Positions 32,115 through 43,781 of a DNA stretch of 64,000 nt are shown piece after piece (positions within the stretch are counted from its first letter, which is position 1; every line of letters starts with the position of its first letter). The notes beneath the pieces were generated by a model that was not told where the DNA came from, ran no database searches, and worked only from the letters and a program-made list of their open reading frames with translations. The position numbers were made by a program, and so were the translations under genes. The DNA is from Tigriopus japonicus (lineage: Eukaryota; Arthropoda; Copepoda; Harpacticoida; Harpacticidae). The stretch is from NCBI GenBank assembly GCA_010645155.1, contig CM021320.1, forward strand, positions 1,862,965 through 1,926,964, written 5' to 3'.

Positions 32115-34824
32115 TCAGATGAGGATGCAGGTCTTGGACTTCGGCTTATCTTGATTGGTGGCTGAGTTGTTTTTCTTCTTGGATTCATCCAATTCTACAA
32201 ATGCTTCCTTTACCTCCGGATGCGAATCCGGTTTGTTTGGCATCGATCGAGTTGAACTATTTAGGTCGTCGGCAGATTCCTCTTCTAAAGTATCTTCTTG
32301 GCTATTATTATCAGGGTTGTCGTACTCTTGAGATTCATTGGATTTGGCATCATCGTCTCTGTCATCATCATTAAGTGTACCTGACAGTTCTTTGTATTTA
32401 CTGGCAGAAGTTTGGCCGATAGAGGTGGGGGCATCTTCATTGTCTGGCGGCTTTTGAAGACTTTCCTCCGACCTGTTAATGTCGGTTCTAGAGCGGCTAA
32501 AAAAGCGCACAGTTTTATGCTTTTTAGTTTTAACTTTTTCTCCACTAGCCTTGGCTTTTATATCCTTGGGAGCATCTTCATCCCTATTTCCCGGTTCAGA
32601 AAGTTCATCTGGTTTAGTCACTTTCGACTTCTTCTTCACTCCTAAGGACGAGAAGAAGTTTGTTAGTTTCCCCGTAGTTTTGGTTTTGGGCTCCGTTTCA
32701 CTGTGATCCTTAGCGGTGTCGGTCCTGTCCTCATTTCCATCTTGTCGTTCTTCTTCGGTTTGGCCGTCAGATCCCTCTCTTTCTGTGTCAGCCCTATGGT
32801 CTTGCTCTTGGTTTTGGGATTTTGTGCTTTCGTCCTCGTCGTCTTGAGCATCGTCTTCGGAAGAAGGCTCTGCTGAATGGTGGCTCTCGTCTCGGTTGTC
32901 ATGATCCTCAGGTCCACTTTCATCGCCATTAACTTTGATGATGTCTGAGCCCACATGTAGAATTTCATTGGGATCAGAGGGGAGCGTTTGTCGAGGTTTA
33001 ATAGGAGGAAGAAGTCGTTTCTCTTGATTGGAATCTCGATGAATTTGTCGAGCGTTGGGGTTCGCGTCTTCGTCGAGCAAGCCATTTTCCAGCAATGCCT
33101 CATTTATCCCATCTCGAAGGGGTTTCTCAAAGTCGTAGCCGGGAATGGGAAGAGCGAAAACCATTGTGTGACAGCCTCCACATTGGGCAGTTTGCACTTG
33201 GAATCCCTGGAAGCGAGATGGGTACACGGGTGTGAAGTAATTGGTCATGGTTTCCACATCAAGACAGAGCTTGCCATGGCGACCATCACCAAACATGAAA
33301 ACATGACCATCTTCTGAGACCACGGCGGTGTGGTTTTCTCCACAAGAAATATGGATCAGTTTGCCAGGAAAATGGTCGGCTAGCGAAGTAATTAAGGCTG
33401 GATCTCTGGAGCTGAGCACACTGGTACCCAAACCTAGCTGACCGTTGGTGGAGAGTCCAAATGAATATACATGGCCAACTTCAGTGAGCACCACGGTATG
33501 AGAGCCTCCACACGAAACCATTGTGGCCTGGAAGAGCAAAAAGTACATACATCGGATCAGAGCAAGAAAAAGCAAAAAAAGAGGACGAGAACAAGGAGGC
33601 AAATGAACTGAGTGGATCATTACAAACGACGAACCGGATTCACTGACTGGATGAATAGAACGTCGTTTTGTTGTTTCTAACTAGCAGGTCCTCGTACGTA
33701 TTCGATCCTGATATGTTCGTTCTTTCAGCTGGAAAGATTTTCTTTTCTTGCAGGTATACGGATGCAGGGAAAAGGGGAAACTTTACTCATTCGTCCTCGT
33801 GTCTCTCCACTCAAGTTTTGACTACTTCAAAGTGAGTCAGTCTGCTGTTGCTGCTCTGCAATAGAGCACAGTCGTAGAGTGGCAATACTACATTTATTTC
33901 TCCAGGATCCTAAAGTCAGTCTTTTTTCTCATTCTTCTCAGTCTTTCTTTCCCTTTCTTCCTTTCTCGGTTCCTCTTTCTTTGTACCCGATTGAGACGAG
34001 TGTGGGCAGAACATGTTGCTATAAGATAAAAATGTTACCTTTTCTGGTAAATTAACTTTGGTCGGTTCGTCGCATGAGAAGGACTCCAAGTCCGCCCCTT
34101 GAGAGCCCAGGCCCAATTTGCCGTCATCTCCGTCTCCAAAGACATAAAGAAAACCTTCCGGGCAAGTTATAAAGGCACTATGGTGGTAGCCGCAGGAAAT
34201 TTGAGAAATGCGAGATGGAAATTCCAAGAGAGTGGGCTCATAAAAGGTTTCGGGCGCATCTTCACCCAAGCCCAACTGACCATCAACATTATTGCCCCAA
34301 ACGTAGATCTGCCCAGTATCTTGGCCTAAGGCCATCGTGTGCGAGAAGCCTGCGGCCAATTGGGCCACCTCTTCCTTGATCACTTCACTGATTATCTCAA
34401 TGGGTTTATTCGTGAACTCGGGGGTTCGTCCAACACCCAGTTGACCATCAGCATTGGAACCAAAGGCCAGGAGACGCCCGCTCTCCATATAAACCACGGT
34501 ATGGCTTTTACCACAAGCCACCAGGATCACTTTGTCGGGCTTAAGAGCCTTCACACAACTAGGTTTGATCACGCTATCATTGTGACCCAGTCCCAGTTGG
34601 CCCCATTCGTTGCTGCCAAAGGTGAAGAGTCGTCCTGAATGTGTCACCACGGCGGTGTGCTCGTCACCGCAAGATATCTGAGTGATGAGGTCCTTTTTGA
34701 TCCAAAACTTACTCGGGGCATTTTCGGCAAATTTGGACTTGCCAAAAGTGAAAATGGCTCCCGATTCGGGAACCTCTAATTCTGGCAGAGTTGGACCATT
34801 TTGGGAATCCATCTCTTTGGTCAT
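32115..34824 (-). CDS. RPGR: RPGR homologue: RCC1-propeller ciliary GTPase regulator with acidic tail and CaaX box
   Basis: Two exons, 34039-34824 and 32115-33527, join in phase 0 over a 511-bp intron to give 732 residues. Residues 1-375 or so form a seven-bladed RCC1 propeller; FGSNxxGQLGLG-type signatures recur in each blade. The N-terminus (SGAIFTFGKSKFAEN, then SCGDEHTAVVT) and the last blades (ISCGENHTA, FGDGRHGKL) are diagnostic of RPGR rather than other RCC1 proteins. In vertebrates RPGR sits at the ciliary transition zone and guides protein traffic into cilia. The last blade reads GKLCLD where GKLGLG is usual. The C-terminal half is Glu/Asp/Ser/Lys-rich low complexity, followed by basic-aromatic patches (LTNFFSSLGVKKKSK, TVRFFSRSR). 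The protein ends CILI, a CaaX prenylation box comparable to that of the vertebrate constitutive isoform. Confidence 0.95.
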
Positions 34825-37104
34825 CCTATCGATAAGATTGAAAGGATTGATGAATGAAATAGATGCACGCCCCTAAAGGGCAATGTGTCCATGGGTAAGA
34901 GTAGAAACTCGTGCTTCGATTTTTTCAAATTGGACCGTGGAAAGTCTTTCATTTCCAAACTCGCAATTTTCGAGGGTCCTCCTCTTAGCCGTTGGAATAT
35001 TACTTGAGGCTATTAGAATTTTTATGGCCTCTTCGTCTCGTTATTCCAACTCAATCCATGCTTTCTCGGAACGAATTTCCCCTTTAAGGAAAAGACGAGG
35101 GACCCATAGCAAGCATCCAAGAGAGAGAAAATGAGGTGGCGGAAGGCTCAAGTTGAACGGCAGAACTCCCAAGTTACGACAAGGCTAATGGGGATCCAAC
35201 ATACAACCAACTGAGACCTCTCCGTTGGAAGCCTGTCTAGAAATGTTGAAACTCTTCATGGTTATCGCCTCGAAGCACCTGTGGTGCCCAAGGGGAATTT
35301 TTCAACTTGTTTTCCCCCCAATAGCACCAACAAAACGAGGGCCATTTCCTCACATTTTCACGGCGGCTGAGAGCCTAATGGTCATTATCCTCAGTGTCGA
35401 CACGTTTTGTCGGTTGTTTGAGTTCTGACTCCAGTGGGTCCTTGATGAAGTGTTGCAACGGTAGCACTTAATTGAAAAAATTGGGCACAGATTCCAAAGA
35501 TTTGGCACTTTAACGGAACGTGTACATCCAACTGTCATTAAAGGAAAGTCCACATGAACAACATGTTGTTATGCACAGAGAGCCACGGACCAACCAACCA
35601 ACCAACCGAGCGACCGTTAGGATGGCACCAATGCGCCAAACAACAAGGAAAGTTAATCCCACTGGGTTAGTTAGTGTCGATTAAATGAGTTCCCTTCACC
35701 TTCGGCCTGGAACGAGACAGAGTTTTCTGTTGGGGCAAGACTTTTCTGGCAAATACTTTCTATTCATTATGATACAAAGGAAGCGAGTTCGACGGCTAAC
35801 CCTGGCTTTGAGCCCGCTGCTTTGGCAAAGCCTCTTTCATCGAGGTTGGTGCGTATTGATGGCGGAATTCTCTTTTGAGAAGGGAATAAGTACACTGTAT
35901 TAACTAGTCCAGCTTTTTATTCGCTCCTTTCAAGCCAACCCGGTTCTGGTTTAGATTCAACCCTCCACGGCAGGAGGTTGGGGCTTGCGCACCACAAACC
36001 ATCATCACCTGGCTGGTTGGCTGGTTGGTTGGATGAATCACTGGCTTTTCCATGTGTTGCAGGTAATGAGAACCAATGGTCCCTTCTCGTCCCAAAGGGA
36101 ACACGGAACGTGGAGAAGGGAGAACAACGACGACGCTACGCCACATCGCATACTTATGAGAACTTGGCACATACAGGAGTGCAGAGAGAAGCAACAACCA
36201 CCAAAGGGTCTTTAATCTATTCCTCGTCTTTCTTTCTTTCTTCTCTTCCGCTCTTTTTTCTCTTTCTTATTGAGCCCAATCCTGCTGGGAAATGACCTGT
36301 TCCATAGGCTTGTACCTGGATTTCTCGGCACAAGCTCGAAACGGAAGCAGTCGGAGTCGATAAAGAAGTCAATCTATTATCGAGAATCGAGAAATTGACA
36401 CATTCACAAGCACACGCACGCACGCACCTCGTTTAGCATGATACGTCTCTTCTGACAGAAACTTGACTTAAATTCGTTCAAGTGATTCAGTTTTAGCAGG
36501 GATCGAAACATAACACGGATATCCTTGAATATTTCAGAAATATTAATGGTTGACGAATTTGGGGCTTATTAGGGATATGAGCCCTGGTTTCTACTCATAA
36601 TGCTTTGATTGGCTGTGCCAATTAACATTAAATTATGATCATCTGGGATCATGTGAGTATTAAAACAATTCATATTGGCAATTTATTTGGGCGAAAAGAC
36701 AAATATTTAACGGGTTAGGAAGCAACCTAATTTTCCTTTTCAAATAAACTTTCCTTTCGAATGTTTTCCCGTTATTTTTACTTTATTTTTGGAAAGGAGA
36801 AAATTTGAAACATTTTTATCAAAGCCTTATTTTTTCTTCGAATGCGAGGTTCCGTGATTATGTTCTCTGCTTTACGAGGAGAAAAAGCAACATAAATGCT
36901 TTGTAATTGATGTTTCCAAAACTTCGTCCTTTATGTCTTCTTCAAATATCAATCATTGTTGTCTTTTTGTCATCCTTGTTGGATCATCTTGATTTCTTGA
37001 TAGCGAGCTTTCTTTGTTTAGAGTCACGATAATGATTTGAGATATCGCTCGCTCAATAATTCCTCATGTTGAAAACTCTAGAGGAGGGCAGCAAATAGTT
37101 CTGC
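34825..37104. other. Intergenic between divergent RPGR and amidohydrolase genes
   Basis: The 2.3-kb space separates two divergently transcribed genes and must contain both promoters. Short CCAACC and GGTTGG runs occur near 35600 and 36005. No gene was supported. Confidence 0.45.
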
Positions 37105-40100
37105 ATGATGGATTTTGATTTGATTCTCAAAAATGGGCACGTGATTGACCTCTCTTCAAATATCAATAAAGTGATGGATGTGGCAATATCAAACGGAAAA
37201 ATTGTTGCCTTGGGAAGTCAAATCAAAAAATCTGACAAAGCTCATGAAATTTTGGACGTTTCTGGGCATTATGTGAGCGCCGGTTGGATTGATATTCACA
37301 CTCATGTTTACGAGCATGCCACAATCTTGGGAGTTAATCCAGACATTTGCGGCCTTCAAAAAGGTGGGACTAAGTAATGCTCGCAATAAAAGCCTTTTCT
37401 ATATCTAAAAATCAATTAAATTAGGTGTAACAACTATGGTGGATGGAGGTAGTAGTGGTGCCATGACCTTCGCTGGCCTTCGTAAGTTCATTGTGGAACC
37501 AAGCCAAACCCGAGTTCTCGCCTTCCTCCATATTGCCTGTCATGGATTGGCAGGCGCTGCTTGTTCAGGCAATGATTCTGGAGGTGAATCCGACCATCTG
37601 AATGCCATCAAACAAGATCTGTGTGTCCAATGCGTAAAGGAGAACCCAGATGTTATAGTTGGAATCAAGGTCAGATTGGACAAGAGCATCACCAACAATG
37701 GAGCTACCGAGCATGAAACTTATGCAAGAGCGTTGAGGGCTTCCAAGGAGGTGCAGGTTCCGCTTATGGTCAGTTTAAACATTTTAAAACACGAAAAATA
37801 GAACCAAGTCATTGTTTTAGGAAGCTATTTGAGTCTCCCGGAAGTTCTGCAAAAACATGATAAAATGACTACTAACAGAAAATCGCCCCTTAAATCACCA
37901 GGGATATTAATGTCTTAATTCGCAAGTACTGCATACCAGGTCAATCGGGATTTCCTCAAACTCGCTAGAATTGAAATGTCAATTTTGATTATTACATTCA
38001 GCATTTTTGTAATGATTGAAATCCCTAATCCAGGTTCACCATACCAACTCAAGCATTCCTCTGGGGTCATGTCCTCAAGGCATGTTATCCTGTCCAGGAT
38101 CTTTGAGGAAGGGCGATATCTATACCCACACCTTTCATGGTCATCCCAGTTCCATTTTGGATCCATCCAATCTGAAATTACACCCGTCCGCAAAAGCGTA
38201 AGTGCCTCCAGCGATTTCATTGAGCTAATTAATAGGCCCTGGCCAGTTAACTGACAAGAAAAATGCGTGTTTGTTTCCACTCTGGATCGACTTTTTGATC
38301 CCGTGAGAGCTTAAAGTGTTCACAAAAGTCAAAACAAGTTAACCCAAGCGCTTCAACGATGTCGATCTTCGTTAGTTAAGTAGTGCTAAGACAGTTTATA
38401 AAACTTTTCGGTTATCCAATTTTCAGATGCATTTACCATATGAATGTGTTCTGTTATTGTTGAGAATGTGTGTCTCTCAAGCTACTGCATGCATGCAGGT
38501 ATTCCGAGTCATAATATCAAGAAATTCTGCACTATTTGGGCACTGATCCAAGCTGCATTAAGAAGCTGTTTGAGTATAGTTTACCCTCATAAACCCAATG
38601 GCCAAAGCACGGGGTTGTGTGGAAGCAGTCAAATGTGAGCGCTAATAAATAGTTTGGATGTTCGGAAAATTGAAAATATTTGAAGATTTTTTTATGTCTG
38701 TGCCGAGATATTTTACCTGATAAAAAGGTCAACGAAAACAATAGCATTAGTGACTTGACTTTTCGGTGGTAATTTCTTCCCGTTTTTAAACGTTCATGAA
38801 TCCATGTGGCAGACTGCTTAAAGAAAATCCCCATCCAATTACATGGACATTGTAAAAATAATTTGCTCTTTACACTGTAGAAGCGTGAATTGATGTACAT
38901 AAGAGCAAGTTGAGAACCTTCGAAAGCACCTTGTCTTGAACTATTAAAACAATGCATAAATGCCTTGAGTGAATGAATCGTTTTTCTGGGATTCCGTCAT
39001 TCCGTAACACTTGAATAAGAAACATCACTTTCATAATTCAGATCTCACATCTGCATATTCTGGGAGAGTGGCTTGTCTGAGTGAAAGATCGAATTGGCCC
39101 CAGAGTGAAAACGTCTTGTACTTTACTTAGGGAAGATGGAAAGTGACACCGTAGCAAAATGCCAAAATTCCAATGCAGGATTTGCCCCAGCATAGATAGA
39201 CTCCTATCAGGAAACGTTCTTGTGTTACGGGATCAGATGGAAGTAGCAAAATAAAAGACGAGGCCATTTGTTTGAAATTACATGTGAAAAAACACTTACT
39301 TTGCTTTAAGGAAACCAAAATCGAAATGTGACACGAGCTTCAATTGAAGTTAGTTCATTCAGCTTAAATTTCGTTTTTAGTTTCTGTAATCCTTCCGCCA
39401 TGTGGAATCTTTTTTGTTTTTGTTTGTTAAGGAGCTGGCACATCACAAAAATGAGCTGGCGCATCATGGTTGTTCTATGAGGGCATGTTCGCGCTCCTTG
39501 GCATATTTAATGCCAATAGCATATATTTATAGCTGTTTTCATTGACTGACGATTCAACGCCAAGTTAAGAGTGTACAAAATTAAGTTTTTGAGGCACTAA
39601 CTAAGCATTGCTTATAGGAACCCTTAAACTTTGTTTTGCGAGCGTGGCTTGAAAGTCCCTTGATTTTGTAATGGAAAGCTTTCAAAAGGAAACACAATTT
39701 CTTTGCAGTGTTCTCATTTCGTAGGACATTAGGTGAAACCTTTTACTCACCCTTTGTTCCTAACTACTGATACTAAGGTAAAGATGATCAATATATAAAA
39801 AACAAAGCCTAGCCATTTAAGTTGTTTACAGAGCTGCACTAGAAGTTCAAATTTGTTTCAAAAACTTCAGATGAGAAAATAAGGACATGCGTGAAGTGTG
39901 AAGGCAAGTTTCGACAAAGTCATGCCTCTTTTTCATCTTTTCCCGCTATTTGGCTTGAAAAGAAAGTTTGGGTTGGGCCCACAATCGGAACGTGGCCGTT
40001 TAAAAGTGAAGGTAATTTGATCCAGAGAGAAATTTTCGCAAAGGTAATGAGTGCTTTGTCCAACGCCTAATGTTGTCTAAATCCCTTGCCACGTTCAGTT

Positions 40101-41836
40101 ATAGTTGCAGTATTTCATTCATACTAAAAGCGACCAAATCGTTCGGTTTGCCTAAGGAATGGCAACAGTTTCACATTCAGGGCCCTTCAAAATTGAAAAT
40201 TGACACCATTTACAAGGGCCCACTGGCAAAACATTATTATATTTGAATGCCCGCAAAGTAGATGTGTCCGTCGACTCACTTTATCGTGAATCATTTGTAC
40301 GTACAACTAACAGCAATATCGTGCATTTTTATAACTCATTTCATAATATGAACCTTTCTATAGTATTATTAATAACTGCTTTAAACCAAAATCCCAATCA
40401 TAACAAATTTTAAAAATAGAGCCACCAAGAAATATGCTATTAATTGAAAATAGTAAAACTGCCACAGATTTTACAATTATGTTTTGGCATTTCTTTTTAT
40501 TCCATGTTTGACAGATGGAATAAAAAGTACTGGAGTAATGAACGAAATTGAACAATATTTGCAATAATATTAGCAAACTGGTTTATGTACATTTGGAGAA
40601 CTTCGCACCATTTAAAAGGAATCTTTAAATTTGAGAGCATAGTAAGGTCCAGACCACGGATATGAACTGGATGTCAATTAGATTATAGAGAGAGCTGTTG
40701 AAACATTTCTTGGAGGCACTTTGACGTTGCTGACAAGATAATGTGATGACTTGTCTAGCTTGTCACCAATTAGCTTGACTACTTGCTTCTATAAATCAGA
40801 AATCTCACTAATTTAGCGATTCAGGCTTGACTCGAAGAGGGAGCGTACATTTCAAGAAGTTGAATGAGTAATTTACCATTAAAATAAAACTCAAATTTTC
40901 AATGATTATGGTCATGACAGAAAAGTCTGGTTGATAAGCTAAATATTCGAAAGTCCTCTTAGTTGTTTCAAGGATACTCATGATATTCCCATTCTCCTTG
41001 TGTTTTTTCCAGAGCACAAAACAAGGGCGTGATTATGGATGTAGGTCACGGACAGGGATCATTCGATTGGCTCGTGGCCAAGAAAGCCGTAGCAGAAAAC
41101 CTTTGGCCCGACACAATTAGCACGGATTTGCATTCTGGAAATGTCAATGGGACCGCTCAAAGTTTGCCATACGTGATGAGCAAATTTTTGGCTTTGGGAA
41201 TGCCATTAGAAAAGGTACACAACTCAAACGAGCGTTAATGTACTCGGCGGTTCAGCAATTAATTTGTAACGATGTAAAAGATATTTTTGTTTACTGTTAC
41301 AAAAAAAGAGTTTTAAGACTTTATAGTGTGTTGATGTAACTTTGCCAATATTTTAGTTTATTACCCAAATTACTTGTTCAAATTCCAATGTTTGAGCAAA
41401 AGTGGCAATGAGGCAAGGTTGGCAACTTTGAGAGAAGCGATACTTTTTGCATATTTTTGTCCGCAATTTGATCTCTTCAGTATCTTTTCGACCAAAATTA
41501 GCACCAATCCATACAAGAAGACAAAGTCAAGAATGCAATGAATGTACTCATTAATTTTGGCTGCCATCCAATGGTATCGAAGTTTGCTGAATTCTCCTAT
41601 TTCTTTCGACATTGCAGATTGTGTGTGCGGTAACTTCTACTCCAGCCAAAAGCATAAATCGAGACAGAGAATTTGGACGCATTGTCAATGGACTTTGTGC
41701 TGATCTAACCATTTTCAAAGTCGAGCCTAAATTGGAATTGGCTTATGACTCGAGCCAAAAGTCACACTTTCTAAAAGAACAATTCATCCCTATTATCGTG
41801 GTTAGGGCTGGAAAAGTGATCAAACTGCAACCTTAG
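37105..41836 (+). CDS. Amidohydrolase/deacetylase-family metallohydrolase (Atu3266/EF_0837 type)
   Basis: Five exons (37105-37363, 37425-37768, 38034-38197, 41013-41214, 41618-41836) join in phases 1, 0, 2, 0 to give 395 residues, the usual length of the family. The fold is an amidohydrolase TIM barrel with a dinuclear metal site. All expected ligands are present: HxH at H65 and H67 (DIHTH), the lysine that is carboxylated at K168 (VGIKVRL), histidines in HHTN (about 203-204) and THTFHG (about 233), and the catalytic Asp at D294 (STDLH). GHGQGSF near 268 is also typical. Characterised bacterial relatives hydrolyse acetylated small molecules such as acetyl-(R)-mandelate; the animal substrate is unknown. 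There is no signal peptide, so it is probably cytosolic. A 2815-bp third intron dominates the gene. The start ATGATG offers two adjacent codons. Confidence 0.9.
38198..41012 (+). other. Large intron 3 of the amidohydrolase gene
   Basis: AT-rich, with no supported nested gene or repeat family. It begins GTAAGT and ends TTTTTTCCAG. Confidence 0.75.
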
Positions 41837-42509
41837 CGATATCATGTCCTTACATGCTGATCTTTTATATTCTGCATTTAACATCATCACATAGAACAAT
41901 TCAATTTTTGAAACCCCAAACAAACTTATTCGACTATTTATTGAAGGGAGCTGTTTTTTTAATCTTTAATACTTCTTCCCAAAAAATCCTTGGCAAACAA
42001 ATGGATCTTATTTTCCACTTGATTGCGGTCTTTCCTTCACAATGCTGTTTTGGGGAAGGGTTCTCTCAAGATCCTTGTTTCGCTGTGTGGACTTTCAAGG
42101 CTGACCCAATCAGATCGGTCTTTTCCTTTCATTGACTCAATAGTGGTAGTAGACCTGACAGTTTCATAAGATATGTGTTGTATGAGGAGCATGAGCAAAT
42201 ATGGCAAAGCTTCTGAATAAGGCTTTTCATTTGGAACAAAAAGTTCTTGAAATTTGCCAATATTTCTCAAAAGTAGTCCTCGTTCAGCTTTGCCGAGTTC
42301 CAAGATTTTTATTACTTTCATCGTTTTGCTACCATCGAATTTGAAGTATTTTAAAAGCGATGGACCTTATGGGATTTGTGACACTACACTTTTATCCAAC
42401 ATCATTCAACCTGACAACTCTGACACAATGCAGTCTACAGATACTAGTTCGTATCAATGACTTTTAAAGGGTTTTAATGAATAAGAGTCCCATGTCAAGT
42501 CAAGAATCA
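41837..42509. other. Intergenic, downstream of the amidohydrolase
   Basis: It should contain the 3' UTR. No other feature was seen. Confidence 0.45.
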
Positions 42510-42634
42510 TTCGTGCCACGTTACGTTTGTGATAGCTCGTTACCATTTTCTACATTCATTAACGATCTGCCAGAGCATTGTGATGTAAAATACTGAATAC
42601 TTGGGTGTGAATGGATGATCTTCATTGCAATTCG

Positions 42635-42701
42635 ATGGACTTAGGCTATATGGCTATTAGGCTATATTAGGCTTAGGCTATATGGACTTAGGCTATATAG
42701 G
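42635..42701. repeat. Short tandem repeat (TTAGGCTATAT)
   Basis: The motif TTAGGCTATAT, with variants, occurs about four times in succession, within the non-LTR relic. Confidence 0.75.
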
Positions 42702-42808
42702 TGATCTCAAGGATGTGGTTCGGAAAACAAATGAAATTGGGTTGGTCAAGGAGGACGTTATTACACCGTCCTCCTTGTGTTGGTGTTAAGAGAAGGAACA
42801 TCTAGCCT

Positions 42809-43054
42809 AGGGGTCGGCAACCGGTGGGCCGCGGCCCACATGTGGGCCCAAGGGTGGTCGTTGGTAGGCCCAGGCGAAAAGTCCAAAATAGTGGGCCCCC
42901 AAGCAATCCATAATACTGTGCTCGTGGGCAGAAAGCTCTTTGATCGTCAATTTGTTGGCCCCTGGACCTACCAACGTCTGTTTGATGGGCCCTTGACGAC
43001 ACGTGGTCACATTGAATTGGCGGGCCTTGACCCAAAAGCGTTGCCGACCCCTTG
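42809..43054. mobile_element. hAT-type MITE, 246 bp, inserted in the non-LTR relic
   Basis: The ends AGGGGTCGGCAAC and GTTGCCGACCCCT are inverted repeats of the common hAT form. A perfect 8-bp duplication, TCTAGCCT, lies at 42801-42808 and 43055-43062; the left end lacks two outer bases present at the right (TTG). The interior is GC-rich with repeated GTGGGCC/GGGCCC words and no coding capacity. Confidence 0.88.
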
Positions 43055-43565
43055 TCTAGCCTCTCGATTCCAACAAGGGTCGAGCTTGCGAATGCATTAA
43101 TTGTTCCAGTAATTCATTACGCCTCAAATGCATGGATGCCACTCCTAACAAAGCTAAACCAGAATCGACAGATTTGGTTTGTTATACTAGAGATATTGCT
43201 CCTAATCATATATTAATATTTGGTGAACCCTTGTGGAGAAAAAATGATAAGTTTCGATGTAGGCGTCTTGATTTTAAAAGGCACATACATTACTTTTGTC
43301 CTGTTGCTCGCTCTTTTCACTTATTTTATGTTTACAGGGGTGTCTTCCAGCATACCTAGTCTAATTGAATCATAACTTTGAATCTTAGTGAAGAACACCT
43401 TCAATACGAGGGATGTACCGACAATAGGTAGACTGGGCTTGTAACTCGCTTAAATGAACGATTTTTGAATCGAGGTAAAAAATCAAAAAAAGATACATCT
43501 CTTTTGAGCAAATGATATCTGAAAAACTTTGTTGTTAGACAAACCTTTTCAAAGTTTGTAACCGG

Positions 43566-43781
43566 TAATCACCGATGTCAAAGATAAGTGACGTCACATT
43601 TGACCAAATTTAAACCTAACCTAACCATACTTAAACCTAACCTAACCTAACTAAACCTAACCTAACCTAACTTAAACCTAACCTAACCTAATTTAAACCT
43701 ACTTTAACTTCATTCAAACCTAACTTAACCTAAATTTAACCTGAGAGGTGTGACGTCACGCATCTTTGACATCGGTGATTA
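43566..43781. mobile_element. 216-bp palindromic element enclosing TTAGG-like repeats
   Basis: TAATCACCGATGTCAAAG at the left (43566) is exactly inverted at the right end (43781). Next to each arm is a GTGACGTCAC palindrome. The core (about 43605-43740) is an array of AACCTA units, many reading CCTAACCTAA, the complement of the TTAGG arthropod telomere repeat, interspersed with TTTAAA and ACTT variants. No target duplication is obvious. Confidence 0.75.
43605..43740. repeat. Interstitial CCTAA (TTAGG-type) repeat array
   Basis: About twenty AACCTA or AACTTA units occur in imperfect tandem. The perfect CCTAA runs are short, so this is an interstitial, degenerate array and not a chromosome end. 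Confidence 0.85.

Larger units (their letters stand above)
42510..43360 (+). pseudogene. Relic of a non-LTR retrotransposon reverse transcriptase
   Basis: A broken frame near 42515-42590 reads PFSTFINDLPEHCDVKY, matching the conserved LLF-x-I-F-INDLP block of jockey/CR1-type reverse transcriptases. After the hAT MITE, a frame near 43105-43180 reads VPVIHYASNAWMP followed by TKLN, the familiar C-terminal LxxPxxDYxSxxW block of the same enzymes. Stops and frameshifts separate the pieces and the catalytic FADD box is gone. The relic is far from functional. Its limits are approximate. Confidence 0.55.

Noticed and set aside
32988..33317. Plus-strand frames within the RPGR tail (also 32412-32706 and 34099-34638)
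   Set aside because: Shadows of the minus-strand RPGR coding exons.
43605..43740. A true telomere or chromosome end
   Set aside because: The repeats are degenerate, internal, enclosed by inverted arms, and followed by ordinary genes on both sides.
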